Below are positions 56,207 to 64,000 of a stretch of DNA of 64,000 nucleotides, piece by piece. Position numbers and translations under genes: made by a program. Source of the DNA: Membranipora membranacea. Taxonomy: Eukaryota; Bryozoa; Gymnolaemata; Cheilostomatida; Membraniporidae. Where the stretch lies: the NCBI GenBank assembly GCA_914767715.1, contig OU612072.1, forward strand, positions 3,598,001 to 3,662,000, in the 5' to 3' direction. The notes beneath the pieces are model-generated. The model had not been told where the DNA came from, did no database searches, and saw only the letters and a list, made by a program, of their open reading frames with translations. Every line of letters starts with the position of its first letter. Position 1 is the first letter of the stretch.

Positions 56207-56869
56207 TCATTTGGTTTTGAAGTCTGTGCTTGTAGTAGGGGTAGTGTCATTTGTAGGTAATCTGCTGAGTTTTTTAATATCGTTCCACGCTCTGGCAGGT
56301 TCGTTCACTAGGTGCTGTTGTATTTTGACAGAGTATTCTTGTTTGGATTTTTTGATTGCTGTGCTAACATTTCTTTTCAGTTTATGATATAGCTTTTTAT
56401 TTCCAATTTGATGAGCATAGTGTTTCTGATCTATTGAGCTTTCGATGTTTTTGTTGATCCAGGGTTTTTGGTTAGGCTGTTTCTTTACTGTTTTAGGTGA
56501 GATGCAGAGGTCTGTGCAGAATGTGATATAATCTGATATGACGCTGGTTTGAGTGTCTATGTTGTCGTCTTTACGGGTTAGGTTTTCCCAGATTGTAGAG
56601 TCAAAACAGGCGAGGAGATTATTGCAGTTTTCATTAGAATAATTATGGTATGAAAAATATGTTGGTTTGTTGGTTGAGAGAGGTCTGTAGGTGGGTATTA
56701 GGTGCATAACATGGTGATCAGATTTTCCTAAGTTTCCTAATTGACGACATTGGCTATATCCATTTTTTACACGGACAAAGCACCTGTCCAAAGTTCTCTT
56801 GTTACGCGTGGGTTTTTTTAACGATCTGGTAGTAATTGTTGAGTTTAATGGGCAGTTGATTAAAATCAC
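56207..56869 (-). pseudogene. LINE-2 endonuclease end and linker
   Basis: Contains LGKSDHHVMHLIPTYR (residues 47-62), the SDH motif that ends an APE-type endonuclease domain. A linker follows (KPWINKNIESSID, KQEYSVKIQQHL, ARAWNDIKKLS) leading to the RT. The frame breaks at about 56870-57004 before it and 55854-56206 after it. Confidence 0.75.
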
Positions 56870-57004
56870 CCTTGGTCATTATACAGGCTTCAGGGTAATT
56901 TGTCTCCATGTCCTTGATGTGAGCTAGGATTGTGTTTATTGTGACAATTTTAGAATTTTTCAAGCGTGATTGTCCAGTGAAGGGAGCATAACATGATAAT
57001 GTTA

Positions 57005-57619
57005 TTACTGAGGAGAATTCGCGTGAGGTCGAGATTTGATTGTCATTAGTTCGCAGTTGCTACCAGTGTGGTTGAAGATTGTTTTATTATTTGTTGACCA
57101 TTTTTTATCAATGTAAACCAGGATTCTGCCGCCAATAGTCTTGCCGCTGTCTTCTGGCAACCTATCGTTTCTGAATTGGTCATATCCATTAAGTTCTGTT
57201 CGGGATCTGGTTATATTAGGTGTGAGCCAGGACTCAGTGATGCAGACTATCTGTGATAAATTTAAGAGACGTTTTGAGTTCAATAATCCATGAAGTTCAT
57301 CTAGCTTGTGTATTATAGAGTTAGCGTTAGTGAGAACAATGCCCGGTAGTGGAATCCTGCCTTTACGGCTACTTTGATTTACACGGACACCAGCTCTCCT
57401 GCCACGCTTCCTTACTTTCAATAAGCCGGTATCTACGTTTTTAACTTGTTCTTTATAGTTTGTGTTCCATATATCCTTGAGTGATTGAGTATTTAGAGAG
57501 TTTTTTATATCCAGCAGAGAATTTTTATCGGCAAACTCCAGGCTCCTCACACCTCTTGGATGTAATACGAGGGTAAATACGAGCACGAGTAACAGCAGAG
57601 GCTGCAATAGCTGCGCCAT
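57005..57619 (-). CDS. LINE-2 N-terminal ORF with signal-like start and endonuclease start (204 aa)
   Basis: The ATG at 57619 opens MAQLLQPLLLLVLVFTLVLH, a strong signal-peptide-like segment. A basic stretch follows (KVRKRGRRAGVRV). The endonuclease then begins at about residue 90: IVLTNANSIIHKLDEL, CITESWLTPNI (catalytic Glu) and GGRILVYIDKKW. The frame ends at 57005 within the endonuclease, a frameshift before the SDH part. A hydrophobic start on a LINE ORF is odd, and LINE-1 here has one too. Confidence 0.72.
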   Translation of the reverse strand: MAQLLQPLLLLVLVFTLVLHPRGVRSLEFADKNSLLDIKNSLNTQSLKDIWNTNYKEQVKNVDTGLLKVRKRGRRAGVRVNQSSRKGRIPLPGIVLTNANSIIHKLDELHGLLNSKRLLNLSQIVCITESWLTPNITRSRTELNGYDQFRNDRLPEDSGKTIGGRILVYIDKKWSTNNKTIFNHTGSNCELMTIKSRPHANSPQ

Positions 57620-57677
57620 ATTTGTTAGACAGAATTAGTTAATTAAAACCAACAAAAGAAGGATTAGAGAGAGCTTA

Positions 57678-57905
57678 CAAAGCACAAATTGGCAAATGAT
57701 CAGAAATTCGATAGTCAATGGTACAAGAGTTGTAAAGTCGCCTACAGTTATTGACTAGAATATGGTCAATCAGACTTGTTTTTGTTTTCCAAATCTTGTG
57801 GATGACTTGATGTTGAAAAATCCAATTTTGTTCAAAATATCAGAATAATTTAGGGTGAGGGCATCAGGGCAATTTTGTGCTAGAATGACAAGTAGGAGTA
57901 ACTAG
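57678..57905 (-). mobile_element. LINE-3, endonuclease fragment
   Basis: Minus-strand reading gives YSDILNKIGFFNIKSSTRF and, after a frameshift near 57775, LIDHILVNNCRRLYNSC and ISDHLPICAL, the C-terminal half of an APE-type endonuclease. It stops exactly where LINE-2 begins. The upstream part is lost at the 14-bp minisatellite. Confidence 0.75.
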
Positions 57906-57968
57906 TTTGTATAGGTTTTAGTCTGTAAATATTTGCTTAGAGTAGGGTATGCAGCTACATGGGGTATA

Positions 57969-58514
57969 CACAGTGTCATACGCACAGTGTCATACGCACA
58001 GTGTCATACGCACAGTGTCATACGCACAGTGTCATACGCACAGTGTCATACGCACAGTGTCATACGCACAGTGTCATACGCACAGTGTCATACGCACAGT
58101 GTCATACGCACAGTGTCATACGCACAGTGTCATACGCACAGTGTCATACGCACAGTGTCATACGCACAGTGTCATACGCACAGTGTCATACGCACAGTGT
58201 CATACGCACAGTGTCATACGCACAGTGTCATACGCACAGTGTCATACGCACAGTGTCATACGCACAGTGTCATACGCACAGTGTCATACGCACAGTGTCA
58301 TACGCACAGTGTCATACGCACAGTGTCATACGCACAGTGTCATACGCACAGTGTCATACGCACAGTGTCATACGCACAGTGTCATACGCACAGTGTCATA
58401 CGCACAGTGTCATACGCACAGTGTCATACGCACAGTGTCATACGCACAGTGTCATACGCACAGTGTCATACGCACAGTGTCATACGCACAGTGTCATACG
58501 CACAGTGTCATACA
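57969..58514 (+). repeat. 14-bp minisatellite, 39 copies
   Basis: 546 bp of CACAGTGTCATACG repeated 39 times with no internal variant seen. 14 is not a multiple of three, so all three plus frames read the same 14-residue repeat; these frames are by-products. It abuts the truncated LINE-3 endonuclease fragment. Confidence 0.95.
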
Positions 58515-58515
58515 C

Positions 58516-59990
58516 AACACACATGCTGCTTTCGATATTCTTTGTTACCATACGATATGACCTTGCTTACCCAGCCATAGAATTCTTAATATACGGCGAC
58601 CTTTGATGCGCAAGGGAAAATATTTGAAAAGCTAATTTTATCTGTAATTCCGCTTTCACTTTTATATTGATAATAATAATAATTGATATGTTTATTTGAC
58701 TATCCGAAATTTTATCCTTTATGCTGAGCAAAAAATGTATCTAAAATTTTTGTTTATGATTTTTTATATTTAAAAATAGATATCAATATATAAAAACCTC
58801 CTCATTCACAGTGAAATTTACTTCCAGAAAGGATGGGTCATGATATCAGCAGTAATTTTTTTCAAAAAAGATTTCTGTTTAAATAAAATGTTATTGAAGT
58901 AAATATCTAGTTCTTTTTATCGCAGTAAAGTTATGTTATTCTAAAAATGTTTCCCCAATCCATCTTTATTTGTGAGACTTAAAGATTGTGAGATATAAAA
59001 AAAATTCAAAACTGTAAAATTATTAATTCTTACCAATTTTTCACTTTCCATTCATTTCAATATACGAAGCAAAAAGTATCCTATCTTATAACATAGGTCA
59101 GCCTTAGGTGATTGAGAATATATTTGTGTTTTATTTTGACTAAAATATCCCTGGCTTCCCTACAAAATAGTGTGATGTTTTCCAATTAAAGCATATATAG
59201 AAAATTGCAAATTATTTGTCTGTTCTGCGCCCCCTGTTATGAGGGAAAACTCCTGACACATCGTCATTGAAAAAATAACCATTGTTCCGTTGCAGTGTTG
59301 GTAAGCGGTGATCATATCTGCTACAATAACATAGTTGAGTAACAGTTACTGGTTAACTTATTCAGGCAATAAAATACTCAACCATAATTATAGCCACTTA
59401 ACTTGAGTTCATCCTAAAACCCATAATATATTGAAACAGGGAATATGTTTGGCTCCGAACAACAGGTAGGAATAAAATACATTGTGTGTGAAACAGGAGG
59501 GCCAGCTCATCCCAGGGCCTCCGACCTCCTAAATTTGTAACAAAGGGAGGCATATGCCGCTACCATGTAAAGCGTCCATAACTGGGTATGTTAAAATTAT
59601 TATAATTGTAATGATTATTTACCGCCTCAAAGTGCCCGGAAAAGCAGGGGGTGCGCGGGATCAATCATCATTATAAAACTTGCTGGTGACAAGCAAGTCC
59701 ATTGACTGATCAGTGTCATCACTTGTCTTGGTGTCCGCCTCTAACAGCCAGTCGAAGATGCTTTTGGGTTCTGCATGGAAAGCACTTGATACTTTTCTCG
59801 AGTGGTCAAGTGTGTTATTAGAGAAATTGTGATTTGCAGAAATCATAGAAATGTTACATAGTAGTGTGTGATATAGCAATTGTTATGCTGACTCATCACA
59901 CTTGGGATTTTATTACAACATTCAATTTCAATTTTTAGACCCGTTGTCTAGGCAACTGTCTCAAATAGACCAATGAGAGCCTGTATAATT
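58516..59990. other. Intergenic, no gene seen
   Basis: AT-rich, with a short GC-richer stretch at about 59498-59580. No coding exon recognised. Confidence 0.4.
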
Positions 59991-60535
59991 TGAAATCATC
60001 GGCACTGGCACTTTGTGTGAAATCATGATGTGAGTCTAGTTCAGTATGTTTTGGGAACTGATGCTCTTATAGCTGGCTCAAGAAACTCTGAACATTCTTT
60101 CTAATAGGCTGATGTGAGTGTTAGGAAGGTCAAGGCATAGATCAAGATACTAGATTCCCAAAATACTATTTCTTCACAACACAATCTATAACTTACTCTT
60201 ATTATGTTCTTACAATCCTCTTATATTGCTGAGAGTTAATAATTGTATTCTTGTACAATAAGATAGAAAAACCAAGATGGCTGACAAAATAACATGTGCT
60301 TGACTTTTGGATTAACTATAAAACAATGACCTAGAGGGAACTCACATTGACGATGTAACAACTTTTTCTCTTATAAATTTGTATTTTATTCCCATAGGAA
60401 TATTTCCTTATCTCATCACCAGTATAAGTTGATAAATATATGCAATGGTAACCATAAGGCTATTTGGCTCTTAGCCTGTCTTTGGACCTTAGATGTCATT
60501 CTTAGGTCACACCTTCTCTCAGGACCAAAAGCTAT

Positions 60536-60608
60536 CGCCCGAGGTGGGGCTCGAACCCACGACCCTGGGATTAAGAGTCCCATGCTCTACCGACTGAGCT
60601 ACCCGGGC
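60536..60608 (-). tRNA. tRNA-Lys (CTT), copy 3
   Basis: 73 nt, minus strand. Acceptor GCCCGGG/CTCGGGC, anticodon CTT, B box GGTTCGAGCCC. Same as copy 1 except for the T-loop base; all stems intact. Confidence 0.95.
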
Positions 60609-60883
60609 AGATTTTGATGTTACTCAGGCCGTTAAGATAATCTTTAATCATAGCAAACCAAACTGGTCACATTTGTCCGCTCCCAGCCTGAGATTATAGT
60701 TAAAATCTCGCACCTATGCACTAAGCTCACTTTCCAAGTTATCAGAAAATTACTCTCAATCTACAATGTGGTTTGGTATATTGGGATGGATGTCCCTGAC
60801 AAATCAAGAACCAAAATCCCCTAGCTCATAAAAAAACTTAAAGAAGGAAATCTTCCAAAGTGTAAAGGTTGAAACACACTGGC

Positions 60884-61050
60884 GATTATTACTAGGCGAA
60901 TAGGCAAAGCGAAACATTGGCATTAGATGAAATGCGCTGAGTATCTAAATATTTTAATATTTGGACGAAATCGCCCTGAGTCAAAAGATAACAACCTTGT
61001 TTGCTTAGATTCGCTAACGTTTCGCTTTGCTGCTTCGCTTTGTAATAATC
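60884..61050. repeat. Inverted-repeat element, 167 bp
   Basis: Arms of 32 bp: GATTATTAC..AGGCGAA..GGCAAAGCGAAAC (60884-60915) and the complement at 61019-61050, matching at most positions. Resembles a small MITE. A related but more decayed version seems present at about 50360 in the other unit, so it may predate the duplication. Confidence 0.5.
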
Positions 61051-61590
61051 TAGCAACTATTGGGTGCGCTATTCACAAAATACTTCGATTGGTTAGAATA
61101 ATTCCTGGTACATGCAAAAGATAGCACCAAATGGGCATTTGATTTATTAAATGCATGAAACTGAGTACTGACACACAGTAATTTTATGATATTTGATAAA
61201 ATAATTTGTCTTCAACAATCAATGCGAGAAAATTGAAAAATCAGAACGATGTATGATTTTGTTTCCATTATTACTCTACGTCTCAGCAAGGTTGTGGCTT
61301 GAACATCTGTCTCTGTCCCGCATTCCTTTATGTTCAACAGTCAGTTATCTTCAAGAGAAGCATTGAAATAGAAAATTGTTAATAAATTGAGCATCTTTTC
61401 TATATCTGATAGGAGTTGTACCTTATTGTAGGGAGCGCTGAACAGAGACAGATCCATGGATTTGCTATTTCTTATAATATATGCTTTCATTGGAGCAGAT
61501 CACACTTTTTAGTCTACTGGCAGCCAGAGAAACAAAATGAGAGTAATTACGTAGGGGACTAGGTGCTAACCGGCGTTGTGGGACAAAAAT

Positions 61591-62190
61591 TGAAGATATA
61601 ATTAAAATAAAGAGATATTTAAAACAAAATATTATTCCAGCTTTTAATTTTAAATATTGTTTTGATCCAACCTCAATAAGGTTGATTGCAAAAAGAAATT
61701 TCAGAACAACATATATATACAAATAATGTTATCGTAATACTCCACAATTCTATATTTAATACAATAGCTTAATAGGTATATAGAATTCTTTAACAACAAA
61801 GACTTAGCTGCATATTTTATTACATTAAATTCATTACACTGAATTTCATTGTGATTGATCAAGACTTAATATACTGTTATATAATTTTAGTTGTAATAGA
61901 AATCAAGATTTTCCAATCCCTGTTCCTTTCAGCATAAAGGTTGAGATATTTTATTATCAAATATATTGGTCAAATATGGTTAGCTGAAACTCATGTGTAT
62001 TTTTACAGCAAAATGTCTCATTTGCTTCGTTCATGGCTTTTATGAATGTCAAAAAGTATTGTCTCATCTGCAAATAATCAAGGGAGATTACTCTGGAAAA
62101 CACAACCCCTTTAGAATTAAATAGCATAGGATCAAAACCCCAATCACAATGGATTTCAGTGTCAGGAAAGGTGTCATGAAATAAACAGAT
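61591..62190. other. Intergenic, no gene seen
   Basis: AT-rich; lies between the duplication end block and LINE-6. Confidence 0.4.
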
Positions 62191-62194
62191 AAGT

Positions 62195-63040
62195 ATGTTT
62201 ATAAAAACAAAGTTATACATAATCATAGCAAATTTTGAGAGAAATCGTAAGTTTTTAAATGAATCATTAGCTGCTGTCTGGTATACAGGGTTAATAAGAC
62301 CAAACCTCGAATACTGCGCACCACTACTTTATTGCTCTAATGATTATATTAAAAAAGACATCCTAAGAATCGAGAACCGATGTTTGAAAATCATGAATCT
62401 AAATTGCCCGAAAGTTGAGACGAGGCAGAGGCACAATAATCATTTTTTCACCAAGCGATACCATTATTTATACATTTTAATATTTTTTTAACTGATAAAC
62501 AAATTGGTCCCAATTATTGATGCCAGCCTATTGCCTTTAAAATTAAAAGGTGGTACACGGCTTGGAAAAAGTGAAGGTTTGATGCTATCCAAGGACAAAT
62601 ACAGGTACTCCCTAGCAAACTTTGGTGCCAAACTATACAATGACTTGCCCCCAAACATCAAGCTGTGCCATGTTCTCAAATCTTTCAAGTTAGCCGTCAG
62701 AAGCCACATTTTTAGTGTATAAACCTTTCTACTTCTTAATACTTGCATTTTTGTTCTTCATTTTCTCCATAAATAGTAAATTTTTAATACTTGTATTTTT
62801 ATTCTTTATTTTTCTCCACAAAAATAATAAATTTTTTAATTGCGATAATCTCATTTACCTGTATTCTTTGTATTTTTATACCTTTGTGTATTCCTATTGT
62901 TTCACATACACTTTAATAACTTACTCAATTTGCATTTCTCTTTTAAAAGAAATTCTTGTTATCTTTGTTTTCTGGACAAAAGTCCCTGGACTTATAACTC
63001 ACCAGAATAAATATGTAATATATAAAAAAAATAAAGTACA
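62195..63040 (+). mobile_element. LINE-6: 5'-truncated copy of the LINE-5 family
   Basis: Plus-strand RT thumb and tail: LIRPNLEYCAPLLYCSND, ILRIENRCLKIMN, then after one in-frame TAA (62489-62491) LVPIIDASLLPL, KYRYSLANFGAKLYNDLPPN and SHIFSV with a stop at 62720-62722. The 3' UTR ends with an AAGTCC..GGACTT palindrome, CCAGAATAAA and an A-rich tail near 63020-63040, matching LINE-5. The palm domain is missing, so it was truncated on insertion. Confidence 0.75.
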
Positions 63041-63289
63041 ATTTATTAAATATGTGATATAGAAAATTTCCCCCGCAGTCAATATTTTCAGATGAGATTT
63101 ACGTAATATTTGAGATTCAAAGCTAGATAATCATTGTTTCTCTCCTATTTGATGATATATTTATAATATTATATAATAAACTTTGAGTTGAATTTTCTCA
63201 AATATCGGTCCTATAAAATAGGTCAGTTTATGAATATCTTAGTGTTTCGCTTCTATTATACTATGTATAAGTTAATTCAAGAATAAAGT

Positions 63290-63600
63290 CCATCTTCTTC
63301 TCCTCACTTCAACTGTGCAGCAAAATGCTAAGTTATGGTGACCATTTCCAAACATTTTGTTATTTAGATATTATAGTTATGAAGAAAATTTTAAAAGACG
63401 TTAGCTTCACTGTAAGTTTGTGGCTTGTTCATTAGCTGGAGAAATATCTTTATAATTTCATTGTTGCTTCTTAGCAAGAACAGGGTATATTATAGCCTAC
63501 AATTGCAAAAGTGCCAAGACCAGGATTCGAACCTGGGTTTTCGTGGCCACAACGCGAAGTACTAACCACTATACTATCATGGCTCAACTTGCACAGGAGG
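63290..63600 (-). repeat. tRNA-His duplication unit, copy 2
   Basis: Matches 48790-49290, ending in the second tRNA-His gene; diverged flanks. Confidence 0.65.
63512..63583 (-). tRNA. tRNA-His (GTG), copy 2
   Basis: 72 nt, minus strand. Identical plan to copy 1, anticodon GTG and B box GGTTCGAATCC. The acceptor is GCCATGA against TCTTGGC, giving one T-T mismatch at the fifth pair, and the anticodon stem is TTCGCG type. Possibly functional, possibly a decaying copy. Confidence 0.82.
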
Positions 63601-63689
63601 AGGACACATATTGAGTACTTGATGAAATGTGTGAAGTCCTATGGTATCAGAAGTGGTAAATAACCAAAATAATTATCACATACCCATTT

Positions 63690-63920
63690 ATGAAAGCTCT
63701 GGGTGGCAGTGGCATATGCCTCACACCTATTTTTCAAAAACATTAGATCGGGTTGGGGGTTTAAGATCTCCAGGCACACAGCTGGGTAGGCTGGTCCAGC
63801 TCTTTTCACACACAATGTATATAATTCCTACCTATCGTTGAGAACCAATCAAATTCCTCGTTCAGAAGGTAATTATTGCCTTAAAGAAGTAATAATTATG
63901 ATTGAGTGTGTTATGGATTA
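63690..63920. repeat. Duplicated flank shared with 51050-51260
   Basis: Contains TTTTCACACACAATGTATAT and AACCAATCAAATTCCT in the same order as the earlier copy. No gene. Confidence 0.6.
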
Positions 63921-64000
63921 AATAAGGGACTTTAGGTATTGGGGAGGAATGTTATGTGTGATCAAAGTTTCCATGCAATACTAGATGATGACATTCCATC

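Larger units (their letters stand above)
54599..57677 (-). mobile_element. LINE-2: Rex1/L2-like non-LTR retrotransposon inserted in LINE-3
   Basis: About 3.1 kb on the minus strand: N-terminal ORF with endonuclease start (57619-57005), endonuclease end and linker (56869-56207), RT (55853-54738), then a short 3' UTR to about 54599. Frames are broken between the three pieces. It sits precisely between two LINE-3 segments that read on in sequence (ISDHLPICAL on one side, HKKEDNSC and IDYQKLKDIL on the other), so it inserted after LINE-3. RT motif style (TTQGSVLSPLLF) is that of Rex1/Babar or L2-type elements; exact family not resolved. Confidence 0.8.
60000..61590. repeat. tRNA-Lys duplication unit, copy 2
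   Basis: Counterpart of 49500-50715, with the tRNA-Lys in the same relative place and the same end block (GGCAGCCAGAGAAAC...ACCGGCGTTGTGGGA). Longer because of a small inverted-repeat element at 60884-61050. Confidence 0.68.

Noticed and set aside
54738-57619. LINE-2 and LINE-3 as one element
   Set aside because: Each has its own RT with different motifs, and LINE-3 coding sequence continues on both sides of LINE-2.
57933-58606. Three overlapping plus-strand frames of about 200 codons
   Set aside because: Produced by the 14-bp minisatellite; all three frames read the same 14-residue repeat.

Overview
This is a 64-kb stretch of an animal nuclear genome, most likely a marine or aquatic invertebrate. 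The reasons are GT-AG introns, small secreted-protein genes with TATA boxes and AATAAA signals, animal-type tRNA-Lys(CTT) and tRNA-His(GTG) genes, and LINE, hAT and Ty3/gypsy relics. It is AT-rich outside one large GC-rich satellite block. I cannot name the species. A run of exactly 200 N at 12668-12867 looks like a scaffolding gap.

Layout. (1) 1-6.7 kb: no gene I can support; a snap-back hairpin (851-990), a decayed tandem duplication (about 3.4-5.5 kb) and a few weak exon-like stretches. (2) 6.7-19.0 kb: a composite satellite. A degenerate then higher-order 9-bp array (TTGCTTCAC type) meets, at an inversion junction at 9884/9885, 154 exact copies of GTGGGGCAA. These run into a 45-bp array (31 visible copies), the gap, and then about 100 copies of a 61-bp GC-rich unit. 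All four layers share sequence. (3) 19.3-30.3 kb: an old segmental tandem duplication carrying two three-exon genes for small secreted proteins with a 12-cysteine IGFBP N-terminal-type domain (106 and 96 aa), plus extra copies of the upstream region without exons. (4) 31.3-31.8 kb: a two-exon gene for a 71-aa secreted peptide (minus strand). (5) 34-38.3 kb: a dead, intron-containing ZBED/hAT transposase carrying a 109-bp hAT-like MITE, followed by a TTAA-flanked foldback element with a tRNA-like centre. (6) 38.7-42.6 kb: LINE-1 (nearly complete EN+RT) nested in an older LINE (LINE-5). (7) 43.8-44.4 kb: a Ty3/gypsy fossil; 44.5-46.0 kb: a two-exon gene for a 72-aa secreted peptide with a cecropin-like C-terminal part. 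(8) 46.7-64 kb: diverged segmental duplicates carrying three tRNA-Lys(CTT) and two tRNA-His(GTG) genes, interrupted by LINE-3 with LINE-2 nested inside it, a 39-copy 14-bp minisatellite, and a LINE-6 fragment.

The host genes that look alive are the two IGFBP-like genes, the two short secreted-peptide genes and the tRNAs. Nearly everything else is repeats. The most unusual object is the multi-layer satellite; the most gene-like novelties are the cecropin-like peptide gene and the IGFBP-like pair.
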